Notes: generated by a model from the letters alone, not told the origin. A DNA stretch of 64,000 bases from Sitta carolinensis (GCA_032173965.1 CM063285.1:24525660-24589659); one strand, 5' to 3'. Numbered from the stretch's first letter, positions 23,045-34,813 are shown. Program-made: numbers and translations.

Positions 23045-26000
23045 GTATTTTAAGTAGTGAAGGGGAAAAGAAAGAAAATATAAATAGAAAATATTCCTAA
23101 ACTCACTTGGAGTATGCAATATTGAGTGAATAAAAATTACTTTTGCAATACATTTTTATGCTCTTTAAGATAATTTCAAAATTAATGAAAAAATGGAATA
23201 AAGTAGCTTAACATACATTATCTTAGCTCAAGTACTTAGTAAAATCTCATGGCCCATAATTTGAAAACATAATTCAACCTTTTATGTAAATAGGGCCAGA
23301 GAGATTAGAAAACAGGATAATGTTAAATGGCAAAATATCTAACTGTCCAAGCCACTGGAAGGATCAGTGAAAGAGCTGTTCTTAATTAACATCTTAGTGG
23401 TTTGGAAAATGGAATAAAGATCATATTAACTAGATTTGATGTTGATGTTGCACTGAAAGATCTTGCCAAAAGTAAAGCCAGAGAAAATACAATGGACCAG
23501 AGAGGTTAAACAAATAGGCAAGGAAAGCTAACTCAACCTGGGGGGATAAAAAGGCAAGTTAGCATTAGATAAAGAAGATAAAACATACATGGGAGAGAAA
23601 GCAATAGAAGTGAGCAATTCTTTTGGTTCATGACAAAATCAAGTCAGATTTGTGATTTTAGCAAGATCAGACATCAATGGAGTAGTTTTACTCAGGCTGT
23701 CTTCTGCCATGGCAGGTGCAAAGGAAAGTGTCCCTCTCTGGCCACAGTCTTGTGCCAGTAAAAATTGATAGAGTGCTTGCAATGAAATTCAATGAATGAA
23801 AGTTGAAATGATACATTGTGCTGCTAACCCCAAGAATTGAAGACATGTGATTCAGGCTCTCTTAATCTTCTTTATTGCAAGTTTTAAAAAGTACCACATT
23901 TCAAAAGCAGGAAGCACCGTGATTCTTCTTCATTTGGAAGCATTAAGCATTGCATTTTAAGGTTTTCAATGTGGGAGAGGGCTAGTGAAAAAACCCAAAC
24001 CAACTGTCTTTCTTATTGTTGGTTTTGTTCTCAGAGTTGGAAAAAAAAAAAAAAAAAAGCTGAGATGTGCTCTTTCCATATAACTGCAGGAGTTGGTGCC
24101 TTAAAATTAACAAATACTATGAGGTAAAATCACTATCTTGCAAGAGTACAGTATCTTGCAAAATGTGGCATTCACTTGTAGACGTTATGACTGAAGGCTG
24201 GTGATTCACCTATGAGAATTTCCAAGAAAGTCACTAGATTAAAATGAAAGGAAATCTGATTCCAAAGGTGTCCTGGTAGAGTGGCTGTTATTGAGCTGTT
24301 GCTGTGCAGTGACATGGCAGATGCTGACAGAGGTCAGAAACATCTTCTGTATCTGGCTGCTCACTTTGAGGATCTCCTAAAGCAGTTCAGCTCTGGCTGA
24401 ATTGTAGAGCAGACTTTGTGTTTTATGCAACGTACTGCAGCTCAGAAGAGCTCAGGGAATGTGTTTAATCCACTTAATATATGGACATTATTAAATATTA
24501 TTACCACCATTTCTTTTGCTTGGAAAACTAAAGTGGACTGGTATTGATGTCAAAAGTGATAGTAAGGGGATTAGAATGCAAAACAGAGCCAACACCAAAG
24601 TTCTATGTCCAAGTTAATGTTTACAATTAAAGCGGAGTTTTAGCACAGTGCCGTTGAAAATTTAGGACTCTGCTTTGTTTTTGTGCAGCCAACTCTCTCT
24701 ACTTATGGAAATGAACACCTCCTCTTTGCTTTCAAATAGTCTATATTTCTGATCTGTTGTTCCCTCAGCAGCCACTGCCGCCAATCAGAGCTGCAAGCCT
24801 CCAGGCAAGTAGCTGATTCTGTCCAACTCTTCCAAAGTATTTGCAAGTCCTTGTACAAGCAATAAATTAGAAGCTATTCTTTAATGCAAAATACCTTTCT
24901 CCAATATGAGGGAGAGCAGTTAAAAGATGATACATAACCCCCACCCACAAATAAAACCATCTGAAAATGAAACAGATTTAGAAACAAATTTACTTTGTAT
25001 AAATTAAAAACAAAAAAATAATTATACACACTTGTTGGTGACTAAAGGACAAAGACTTAACAAAATGAAATTTAAAGGATACAAGTGTATAGAAAGGATG
25101 GAGGTGAAGGTTAAATTTAAATTTAAGTTATTATAAGCTTGTGTTGTCTGTAATATTCTGATTCTTTATATAATTAAAGCATAAATAAATAGTTTTATAG
25201 CTCAACCTTTATTTTTAAAGTATGCAAATTCACCTAAAAAAAATATTTTACCAGAACAATAATAGAAAAAGGTCTAATCACAAATTATTTTTAATTTTTG
25301 AGAAAATGCATCACCATTATATGACCTAGTAAAAGACAAAAGGACCTACAACTTCATGTTTAAAGATTTTTGAAGAAGAATTCAGAATCCATATTGAAAT
25401 ACTAACCTACATCTTGGTGAGCAAAAGAAAATGAACATAATACACAGAATTCTTCTCAAAGCACAGCAAGCAGGAAAGGCTGAGGACATACACACAATTT
25501 ACATCCTTGAGCAACTTTATTCCAGAAGCAGAGTGGCTGTTTTCCAGATGGCTAAACCTCAAGGCTGAGGGAGCTCTGAGAATTGCATCTCAAGTGTCTT
25601 CAGCCCTTTTTGAAGGATGCAGCAAAATTCTTATGCTTCTATAATGCCAAACACTGTAGAGAGATGTGCTAGACAAACCAAATTTCTTACATTAATACAG
25701 TTTTTAAATTCCATTAATTCATGCTTAAATGAAACAAAAATCGACCCTTCTGATAGGGAATATATATAGTTTCAAAAACTTAATGTGAAAATATTTTCTC
25801 TTAATCTGTTTAAAGTAAAATCAGTGTCTTAAACGTAAAACCACATTTAGACACAACATTAAACAGGTCAAAAATTGTTAAACAACTGGCTGAAAGAAAA
25901 AATGCTAATAATAAAAAATTCCTTCCAGTGAATTCAAAGAAAAAAGACTTTTGAAAAGAAGCTGGGAATGTTGAATGATCTTGATTTAAAAGGAACTGTA

Positions 26001-26271
26001 TAGGAAAATCCTAATCACTGTGAGAACTAAAGTGAATTCTTTGCACTGGCATTCATTGCAGAAAATATGTACCCACAAATTGTTTACTGAGGAAGAGTTT
26101 GAGGAACTATCTCCAGCTGAAACATGAGTTGGAGAAGTCTGTATTGCAGTGATAAATTTAGGAAGAAAAAATTTTCAGTGCCTAAACAGTGTTTCCAAGG
26201 GTGTTAAAGATAGGAAAATCTGATACTGGTAATTGAGAAGTGTTAATTATTGTTTAAATTTGCTTCAGTAG
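23045..26271. other. Non-coding AT-rich stretch
   Basis: Contains an 18-A run at 24041-24058. A GC-richer patch near 24760-24830 holds a CCAAT-box sequence (GCCGCCAATCAGAG). There is no TATA, CpG cluster or open frame nearby to make it a promoter. The remainder is long A/T-rich sequence without recognised repeats. Confidence 0.5.
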
Positions 26272-26815
26272 TGTTGTGGTTTAGGAATGTCACTCCCCAG
26301 TTTAATGCTGTCCCTTTTTCCTGAGTCTGACCCAAAACCAGATGCGGCTCAGTCTCCCCACTCTCACCCCTTTCCTGCTCTGAGAATTGAAGACACAAAA
26401 AGGTAAAAATTATGGGTTGAGATAAGAATAATTTACTGGAAACAGCAGTGAGATAAGAAAATGATCAGTAACAGCAACAATATCAATAACAAAAGGCAAA
26501 GAAACTATGTATAAGGGAAGCCCAGGACAAATACCGACCGTCTCTTCCCCACCACACTATGTTTTATCCAGACTGGAAAAAAGGAAGACCTTTTGAGAAG
26601 TGAGAGCCCCTTTCCCCCAGCCCCTGACAATGGAGTAAGACGGTATCAAACAGCAGTCGTGCCTTGGTCACACACACCTGGCCCAGTCACTGCAGCCCAG
26701 GACCCCTGGGAGCAAGTGATCAGCTCAGCCTCCCTGGCTGCTGGGAACAGAGGTGTGTGCCACTGCTCCTGGCTACTGTAAAAAAATTATCTCTGTCCTG
26801 GGTGGAACTAGAACA
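26272..26815 (-). mobile_element. Solo LTR of an avian endogenous retrovirus
   Basis: The 544-bp element begins TGTTGTGGTTTAGGAATG and ends near GGAACTAGAACA, giving the TG...CA termini of an LTR. Text near both ends (TGTTGTGGTTTA; GGGTTGAGATAAGAATAATTTAC; AATTATCTCTGTCCTGG) resembles an LTR family I know from bird genomes. In that family the sense strand corresponds to the minus strand here. On that strand a weak TATA-like GATAAAACA (around 26570) precedes an ATTATT-type poly(A) region near the CTTATCTCAACCC block. No internal viral genes flank it, so it is a solo LTR. The flanking 5-mers (AGTAG and GATAC) do not match, so either the edges are slightly off or the target duplication has decayed. 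Open frames inside it (26593-26858) are not genes. Confidence 0.75.
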
Positions 26816-27199
26816 GATACGAAGAGAACGTGACACAAACCCTTGCTATCCCATCTGATACTAAACAGAATTTTATTTCTTTATGTTTTTATGTAAGCCT
26901 AGATAAATTGATAGAGAACGTACTGGAATATGATACTTGGATATGATGCTTAGGGGAAGAGTTAGTAAGTTTTGCAGATGTAGAAATGATTTGCAAGAGC
27001 AATAAGGTTCTTTGAAAGAATGATGAATTACCATGGGAATCAGGGTAAATCCAGCTTGTACAGTGTAGCTGGATTTTCACTTCAGCTGTGTCCTTACAGG
27101 GTAAAAGGGAAGGACTGGTCATATAGTGACAACTGAGTGACAACTGCTTAAATGATAAGAAACAAAGGGTAGGAATAAGTGGTCATTTTTTTCCTGCGA
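26816..27199. other. Non-coding spacer between LTR and CR1 fragment
   Basis: No exon is supported. The sequence may include further unrecognised CR1 text upstream of the fragment at 27200, for example a GTTTTGCAGATG-like string near 26970. Confidence 0.4.
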
Positions 27200-27310
27200 G
27201 GAATGTTAGGAATATTCTCCTGCAAGGCTCTGTATTGATCCCTTCACTACTAAAATGATCAAGAACAAGTGTGACAGTTTGCAGGTGACACAGAATTATT
27301 TTAGGACAGT
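27200..27310 (+). mobile_element. Short CR1 LINE fragment (reverse-transcriptase region)
   Basis: The string CAGTTTGCAGGTGACACAGA (from 27280) closely follows the CR1 reverse-transcriptase coding text for the FADDTKL motif, here reading as FAGDTEL before a stop. Upstream, CAAGGCTCTGTATTGATCCC and ATGATCAAGAACAAG fit the preceding CR1 segment ('...gtgctgggtcc... atcaatgacctggatgag...'). The copy is short, frameshifted and inactive. The matches were made from memory of the family, so the boundaries are approximate. Confidence 0.5.
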
Positions 27311-30300
27311 AGACATAGCGGTACTAGTAGCCACAAGACTACCTTGTATTTGTCAGAGTTTAAATAAAAATACATGTGTTTAATTTCTGTGATATGGTTC
27401 AGTTCTTTAAGGTCAACAATTTGTGCATAGGTGTGAATCCTCTGTTTTCAAGAGCTCTGAAACAACAGAATTGGTGCAGGATAATAATTATTTCAGTAGT
27501 GCTTCTGAAATATTAACATACAGCAGTATAAAACCAGGTATCTGGAGCAGTTTAAACAGGAGTTACAGGATATTTTTGTTTTTTTCTTAAAAAAGAACAT
27601 GTTTTGTTCTCTCATGAGTTGTATTCAATGCAGAGGTTACAATAGGATAAATAGGAAGGAAAAAATTATATTACGAATCTAACAAAAGTGTTTATGCAGA
27701 TAGTTTCTTAAAATCATTAAGAAATAAGGAATAAAGTGATCTGAAAAGCATCTTGTTTTCTTGAAAATGTTGCTATTCTGAGCACAGGAAAAATTGAGTT
27801 GAATACCGTTGGAATAAGAATGGAGTTTGTGAGTTTTCTGACATATTTCCCTCATGCAAGGAATCTCTATTTTCAAGGAAGATTTGATTTAAAAATATGT
27901 TTTCTAACATAAATGCAACTCCCTGGTAACTCTTAAAAGTGAAATAAAAATTTATGCATCTATTTGCCTCTCCAGAAAACATAGAACACTATTGGGCTAA
28001 TGCTTAGTATTCTTAAGGAGACAGATAACTAAATAATGACAATGGAAAATTGTGCTAATTTATGAAGAACATGTTTAGAGAAAAAATATTCAACAACTAT
28101 TATAGCGACCAAATGTATACAATGATATATTATGTCTTGGAGATGAGAGGCCAATAAAAATTCTGTACATGGATACAGAAAAGAATTTAATCTGAAAAGA
28201 AAGATCCAACAAAAAATGTCAAGCTGCCAGAGGTTTTCCACTGCCTGGCAATAGGTGCTCCATCCTGAGCTCTCCATTTCCAGTCCCTTTCTCACAGCCT
28301 CTCACTGAGTGCAATACCACCAGTGGAACTGAGAAAACACAACCGATCCTACAAGTTTTTGCTTTTAGCACCTCTAGCCCTACAAAATATGACAAAGAGA
28401 GGAATCTCCCATTAATGATTGAAGTTGAACTCTTAAAATTGTTTTTACAACTTGCATTTAAACACAAGATTATGGTACATTCAAAGGCAATTTGCATGAC
28501 ATTAGGTATTCATCATTCAGTACTGTGACTGGCTTTCATGTGGTATATCACAGGGATAGGTATATTTTACTGTCCCTATATCAGTCTGAGCTGGGTATAA
28601 TTTATTTCTTATATTAGCAAATAATCCTTCCCCTCATGAAAGTTTATTAGTGATGTTCATGAATGGTGGAGGAAGCCATTAATTCTGTGCAAATCTAGAG
28701 CTTCCTGCTGTCCTGGATGTCATGTCTGGGCAACGGCCATAGTGTGCAATCTGAGCCTACCTGTTCATACAGATCTGCCTGGAGTAGTGCTAAATCATAA
28801 AATCTTTTCCAGCTCATATCAGTCGAACTCTGCTTTTGCAAAGTAGCTCTGTAGCCAAAAATGTGGGAAAAAAATTATGTGTAGAGAGTAATGTGTTCAT
28901 TTCTAACTGGATTTATGCAAACCCATACAAAACCTATGTTATGTCTACTGACACCGTGGAAAAAAGACAAAAATACACTCCAGCTGTCTGATAAGTTCAG
29001 GGCCAAAGTCTCTCCTTCTATTCTGACACAAATGTCATCCACCGAGGTTAATGGGACTGGGGTGCTTACACTATAGGATGCCTAATTGTTTCTTGGCGGG
29101 CTAGCACTTGCTATCAATACACATACAGACAGTATTAAAATAGATGTGTCATATCAGTATGATCAGCTAAATGATAAACAATACCCAGGCATTAGCTCTG
29201 AATGGAGAAAGAGATGTTAGCGTGCAATCAGGGAAAGGAATTGTTAGAAACGTAACGATTGCACGTAGCCCCTTGATGAATTACTGAGTATTGAGAACAA
29301 GCCGAGTATGATTTTATGTGCTGTAAGCCAGTGATCAGGTAGCAAGGCTGAATGTCCTTGTGAAAATTTTAAGTGGCTTTAGACCTTTAGATGAGGATTA
29401 ATTATCTTATATGCTGTTTTCATGCATCTTTTTTGAAAACTTTTGCTTTTTTTGTTCTGAAATTAACAATTCAGCTATTAGTGTCAACATGAATCTTACT
29501 AAAGCTAAGACATAACTTATCAGAAAGGGTGCAGCATATTAGAATCAGCTGAGTGACTTTTATGGGGTGAATTCTGTAATAGCTCTGAGATCATTGCACG
29601 AAAACATGAGATAGTGCCACTGCTTCAGTAAACTGCAGTCTCTGGACGAAATGTAGTGCGATCCATTAAAAAACCCAGGAAAATACTGCAAAGTGATGGA
29701 TAATACAAATAATACATGGGTCAGCTTAGATCTTTGCTAAGCATGAGTTTTCTTCAATTCATAATTAAGCACGTTAAGACTTTTGGAGTTTTATATAAGC
29801 TCTAATTTTACCTTTGCAATAAAAGCCATCAATGTGTATTGCTCAGTTTTGCTTATGATAAAAAAGAAAAATTTCAGGAAACGTACCTGAGGTATCCATG
29901 AAAGAAAGTGAACCCCTGTCATATTTATTACAGTCACTGAATCACCTGAAAGCCTCTCAGGCCACATGTATTTTATGCGTTCCTTCACTTACAGCAAGGT
30001 GGCCTTCTTAGAAGTAAGTCGTTGTTTTTTTTGTTTTTTTTTTTCCCTTTAGCTTTTCAAAAATGTTTTCAGGGCTTTCCAAGAAAGGCAGAAGCAGAAT
30101 ACCTATGTCAAGCAATTGCAATATTCTTATTACAGATTAGACAAGCCTACTTTTCCCTATGGAAGTACAAGCTTTTGGCCAGATTCATTTGGAATTATGA
30201 TCAATCTGAAGAATAATTCCTTTTTTTTTACACATAGTTCCAGACTATGACCTCATTAGGGTATATCATAACGAATCAGAGAGATATGAATGTTGAGCAA

Positions 30301-30530
30301 TAGCTCTGGCATGCAAATCTATGAAAGTCGTCTGTTAGTCTGATACTCTCATGCAGATTGCTCAAACTCTCTTGCAGATGTCATTTTGTACGTCAGGATA
30401 TACACATCAGTTTATATTTTGACTTTATGTAAAAGTCCAGATTTCTGAGGTCTCTCTTTACATCCTGTTTCTGCAAATGGAAATAGTTTGTCGGCTTAGT
30501 GGTCTCAGTTTCTTTCACTTCCTCACTCAC
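27311..30530. other. Non-coding stretch
   Basis: No exon is supported. The block 28985-29080 (GGCCAAAGTCTCTCC ... GGTTAATGGGACTGG) recalls an old amniote repeat with 'ttgacttcaatgggagt' text, but the match is too weak to annotate separately. Overlapping minus frames at 27679-28497 are AT-rich noise. Confidence 0.45.
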
Positions 30531-30665
30531 CACTGAAAGTGGGATGTTGAGCTGGCGCTGAGACTCTAACTCAGAACTGCTCAGCAGCTGCTTCCTTCCT
30601 ATGGATCCAGGCTGCTGCTGCTCCGGTAGGCTGAGTGCCTGAATCCCTTCTCCTTCCCCCAGCAA
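30531..30665 (-). CDS. Candidate first coding exon, unidentified (partial)
   Basis: On the minus strand an ATG at 30665 opens a frame encoding about 45 residues (starting MLGEGEGIQALSLPEQQQPG; Gln/Ser/Glu-rich). A strong donor-like GTGAGT follows at 30530-30525. The patch is noticeably GC-richer than its surroundings, and an RFX-like site lies about 140 bp upstream. These three signs together suggest a first exon, but no downstream exon or TATA/CpG promoter is visible and the peptide matches no family I know. The frame also continues past the donor to 30393, so chance is a real alternative. Confidence 0.15.
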
Positions 30666-30800
30666 AGCTCAAGGACATGCTGCCACTGAGATGGATGGAT
30701 GAAATGGGGAGAAGAGGGTGGCTGGACTCATTTGATCCCATGGATGAGGATTCCTATGGATGAGAATTTTAGATTGGTTTTGCTGTTCTGGCAGCCATGG

Positions 30801-30814
30801 ATTGCCAGGGCAAC
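30801..30814. promoter_or_regulatory. RFX X-box-like near-palindrome
   Basis: ATTGCCAGGGCAAC closely fits the RFX-family X-box (two inverted GTTGCC half-sites, here GTTGCC on the minus strand and ATTGCC on the plus strand, separated by two bases). RFX sites commonly lie just upstream of ciliary gene promoters. The position relative to the candidate minus-strand exon at 30531-30665 is compatible with that, but the link is inferred. Confidence 0.4.
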
Positions 30815-31466
30815 AAGCAGCTGCACTGGCTATAAACACTGCTGAATGCTGCCAGCTTGGTACATATCACCCTGATTTAGAGCCAGAGGAGGAACCATTT
30901 CTAAAACAGAGGAGTCTTGTTTAATGCTTTACAAGTGTCAAGAGTGTTCCTTTTCTTCAATTTTCTTTTTAAGGTTCTCATGCATAAACCCTTCTGTACT
31001 GGAACAGAGCAAATGGATTTGTCAGGATTATTCCAGGGGGTCAACAAGATAGGACCTTAAAACTATAAGAAATTAATAATTTCCTCCAAAACTCTGTAAG
31101 AACTTCTGAGAAAGAGCTGTTCACCCTGTCATACTAACATACCACTAACAGTCACACCACTGCATGGGTCTGTGCTGTCTTCAAAACATGACATGGAAGG
31201 ACACCGATAAAAATCATGCAGCAAAGCCTGTACCATAAATACAGTCTAATCTGGAAAGGAAGCTACTGTCCTACAGGGATCAACAAACAATACTTCCACC
31301 AAAGTTAAAAGGCAAAAACATCTTTTCCCAAATGGACATGCTACTTTAGAACAGCAAAACTGTGTCTCTGAACATGTAGATTATATATTTATTCATCATG
31401 CTCATCCTGCATCCTACTGGGCAGAATATACCTAACAGAAATTTAAGTAAGGGAAATAAAATATTT

Positions 31467-31470
<4 letters not shown>
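30815..31470. other. Non-coding stretch
   Basis: No exon, RNA gene or recognised repeat. The sequence becomes A/T-rich towards the poly(T) run. Confidence 0.5.

Positions 31471-31517
<47 letters not shown>
31471..31517. repeat. Poly(T) run of 47 bp
   Basis: An uninterrupted T tract, the longest homopolymer in the window. Either a simple repeat or the complement of a poly(A) tail. No retroposed body was recognised to the right, which would be its upstream side on the minus strand. Confidence 0.95.
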
Positions 31518-32539
31518 CCAATGATACAAAGCTGTGTTTTCATGTGAAAAAAAAATCAGAAGATTAGTGGAAAATGGAATCTTTCCGAAGAGGAGATAGT
31601 AAGCTTAACCTGGGTGTCTGATATTTGTCTTACAGTATACAAAAGGACAAAGAATTCCAGCTAAGATTTCAGTTGACTTTTTAAAGTATTATAAAAGTCT
31701 AATGACTACTCTGCATAAATTATTTCCAGATGCTGATCTGCTTGAAAACGGTGGGATAGGATAATCTCACGTTTTAATCATCATCTGTAACAGGTGAGAT
31801 ATCACCAAAATTTGTTTCAAGAAATGCAAATATATGAATTTTTTTAATGTGGAGGGGAAAAGCAGTAAAATCTAAAATTTTATGAGCAATTTTCTTAAAA
31901 CAATGTTCTACAGGGCTTTCTACATCCTAGAGAAATATTTAGTCTAGTTTTTGTCATCACAAAGTAGAGTAAAACCCCCCCAAAAACCAAGTATAACTCT
32001 TAAGAGCTGTGGTTTTCAGTTTACAGGGATGAAGAATGAAAACAATTAGTCTGAAAATATTTTCTTACTCCCTTTGTTTCACTTTTCAAATAACCTCTTG
32101 CAATGTACCAAACTCAGTTCCAGGGCACAGGCCTCCGTGTGCTGGGCTTGTCTACAACTGGCCTAGCTGGGAGAACTTTACCAATTATAATGTTGCTTCT
32201 GATCAATGTCCTGCAAGTGCACTTGACTGATTTCTTCAGAGATTTGGAACCAGATGTCAGAATGATAAACATAACAAGCAACCCCAGAAAAACAATGTTG
32301 ATCATAATCAAAGAGTAAAATCACCATTTGTAAAAACTGCTCCAAGGCAGTTTTTAGAGGCCAACAAAACTAAGGTGCTAAGGATGCTAGGGAATAAAGG
32401 GTTCCTTGCTTGTGAAGGGGTTTATTTCTCATTTTTCATTTCTGTTTGTAATCACTGTCATTTTTGTTTCTCATGCTTTGGATAAAAAAGGTGACTTTTA
32501 TATTTATTAGAACTGGGTTTCAATAAACATTATGCAATA
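31518..32539. other. Non-coding stretch
   Basis: Three overlapping frames on both strands near 32036-32318 are mutually exclusive and unsupported. Nothing else was recognised. Confidence 0.5.
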
Positions 32540-32760
32540 TGGTAGACTGGGGAATGATTTATTGATAATTTGTCACTTATATTTATGGAAGTGTAGACCC
32601 TGGAGCCCTAGGGCTGGTAAATCATATTATGCAGCTACAAATGTTTTTTTATTCTTTGCTGCCAAAAGTGCACCATGTAAACTGATTGCCTCACCAAACC
32701 CCCGGGCCTGATAATGATGCACTTGCTAATACAAAGGCAGGAGGGGTGAGTAGAAGACAA
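32540..32760. promoter_or_regulatory. Possible conserved non-coding element
   Basis: The block has an even base composition, no simple repeats and dense plausible factor cores (TTTATTGATAATTTG, TAATGATGCACTTGCTAATA), which is typical of vertebrate enhancer-like conserved elements. It contains no open frame. This is pattern recognition only, because conservation cannot be measured from one sequence. Confidence 0.2.
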
Positions 32761-34249
32761 CTAATTATAAGTTTATTTTTGTTTCAATATGTTTGCCATT
32801 TAATCTAGAGTTCCACAAACAACAGATTGATGAAATATAATTAGGAGGAAGATTACTGTTTAATGAGGGAAAAGATTGGGAAAGAATGTAAATGGAGCAG
32901 TGGGCCGTGCAGAGTTTTTTGCTGTTTATTATTGTACAGCTGTAAGGCACTTTCACACAGTTCCCAGATGGAAGCAGCTGTTAGCTCTTCGCCATTAGAA
33001 AAAAGGAGGTTCATAGTTCATTTTTATCCACTTGTTCCAGACTACTAACGCTCACTACAACACTTCACCAAGTTGCAACTCTCAGCTATGGCTGAGACCG
33101 TCAGGATGGGCATCCTGTCTTCATTTGCCACTTTGCCATTCACTTATCACATCTGGCAACCTCTCAAGCAACAAGCTGTTCCACTCCTTGTAATATGTTT
33201 ATCTCCTGTGGTGATGTCAGCAAAAGTCAGCAAAAGTCAGCAAATCTAATATTCATGCTCAAACAGATTTGTTGGTGCTCTTTGTTTATAAGAGAGAGCT
33301 CTATATCACCCGTGCAGCTGCTTCCTCTTCACCAAGCTTTGTTTTTGTACAGTACTCTTCTGATAGGCCTTGGGAACAGTACAAAGAATGGGCCCATCTG
33401 ACTTAACAGGGTTTTTGTTTTTATTTTTTTTTTTAATATGAACAAACCCCATCCTACATCTCTTTTTTTTTTTTTTTTTCCACAGCATGTTATGAAGCCT
33501 ACATTTAACCCTCAGTTTGAAAAGGGCTCATACACAAGACAGAACATAAAAGGCAAGAAAAACAGGCGTTTCTTTAAAAAGCAGTAACTGGGAAAGAAAA
33601 AAATGTAGACAGACTTTAGAAAATGAATACTATAGTAACATTTCTCTTGTAGCACTTAAACAATTCCACATTATGGGCCAAGGCATCCACTGCCCTGCAG
33701 AGGCATTTACATTGGTGCAAAGTGAGTGTAAATCTTCACTGTTACAGACAGGTTGTATGTTATATTCAGTGCCAAGGTATTGCACATGCTACAGGGAATT
33801 AGAGAATTTGGTGCTTGTTTTTGTAATAATTTATACGTTTCACTCTTCTCATTTCACATTGTTTGGAGCTATCTCAGATTCTTTCTATGCCATGTTGTGT
33901 TTGGGCTTATATAAATTTATATTTCTGAGGTATGTTATGCACAATAATCCTATCAGTCAAGGCAAGGGCAGCGTTTACTCCAGGCTGGCAATAGCCAAAA
34001 AGTTTCTGAACAGTTTCTCAGTCTGGGAGAGGTATGTTCTTTTTAATTGTTTCTGTTTTGAGATTTGAATTTCTAAAATTTCTTTTAGGTTACTTCACCA
34101 TTTATTCAGATCTTTGGCTGGAGTTTCATTCCAATTCCACAACATATTTGTTCCCAGTACAGGATAAATTTGGAGATCTGGGTTTAACTAGGTGGCAATT
34201 GTGGCACTTCCTTTTCCACTAATGTAAACCAGTCTGCTTCTAAATCTAT
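32761..34249. other. Non-coding stretch with short tandem repeats
   Basis: Holds three tandem copies of GTCAGCAAAA (33216-33245) and T-runs at 33424-33434 and 33463-33479. The 131-codon plus frame at 33673-34068 lies within chance length and has no domain or splice context. Confidence 0.5.
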
Positions 34250-34281
34250 CTCTTTCTCCTCTTTCTCTCTCTCTCTCCTTT

Positions 34282-34312
<31 letters not shown>

Positions 34313-34325
34313 CTTCTCTTTTTTA
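34250..34325. repeat. Pyrimidine tract (CT/T-rich)
   Basis: About 76 bp almost entirely of C and T on the plus strand, including a short (CT)n and long T runs, ending TTTTTTAAGG. It could act as a polypyrimidine tract before the AAG at its end, but no reading frame follows. Confidence 0.9.
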
Positions 34326-34600
34326 AGGAAAACCCACGATTATTGCTTTAAGTATTGAATTAAATTCTGATATCATTATACTATTTTGTTATTGGCTGCC
34401 AAAGGACAATTTATTTCACAGTCTCCAAAACACCTTTCAACATTAATATACATTACATTTTACAAATTTAACTTTTAGGAGAATCTCAGGAGTAGAATTA
34501 TATCCTGATCTGTAAAAAAAAAAAAAAAAGACATAGTACAAAAAAATTCCAACTGTATAAAGTTTTTTTTAGTTATTTTAAATTGTACCACTATCAACAG
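34326..34600. other. Short AT-rich spacer
   Basis: Includes a 16-A run at 34514-34529 and a T-rich run ending in CTATCAACAG, which is the acceptor-like sequence for the candidate exon that follows. Confidence 0.5.
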
Positions 34601-34792
34601 GCCACCCACATGCTTAATCTAGAAGAACCACCTCTAGGCTATGAGGAAATCTCTGTGGCCCCAGAAAACTTGGCTATTTCACCGACAAGTGTGCTGGTTA
34701 AAGCCAATTATGGCGGAGAATTTTATGTTCCAAACAGCTGTCCAGTTGGAGTTGGGCTAAGACCACCAAGTTATTTCATGTGTCACAAATAG
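34601..34792 (+). CDS. Candidate terminal coding exon, unidentified (partial)
   Basis: An acceptor-like T-rich run ending CTATCAACAG (34591-34600) is followed by an open frame of about 63 codons. It contains MLNLEEPPLGYEEIS and later VKANYGGEFYVPNSCP, and stops at TAG 34790-34792. An AATAAA poly(A) signal lies 16 bp after the stop. The peptide has ordinary protein-like composition (Tyr, Gly, Pro, Cys mixed) rather than AT-rich bias. No family is recognised and no upstream exon was found. A stop-to-AATAAA distance of 16 bp is short for a vertebrate 3' UTR, so this could be a chance frame or a retroposed fragment. Confidence 0.18.
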   Translation, partial: ATHMLNLEEPPLGYEEISVAPENLAISPTSVLVKANYGGEFYVPNSCPVGVGLRPPSYFMCHK

Positions 34793-34807
34793 CCATCTGA
34801 TTGGTTA

Positions 34808-34813
34808 AATAAA
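34808..34813 (+). terminator. AATAAA poly(A) signal (candidate)
   Basis: A canonical hexamer downstream of the candidate exon ending at 34792. The hexamer is common in AT-rich DNA. Its only significance is its position after that frame. Confidence 0.2.

Noticed and set aside
26593..26858. Two overlapping open frames
   Set aside because: Both lie inside or run out of the solo LTR and are not genes.
31471..31517. 47-T run as the reverse-strand poly(A) tail of a retrogene
   Set aside because: The sequence to its right shows no retroposed gene and no signal consistent with one.
33673..34068. 131-codon plus-strand frame
   Set aside because: No domain, no splice signals, and a composition typical of translated AT-rich DNA.
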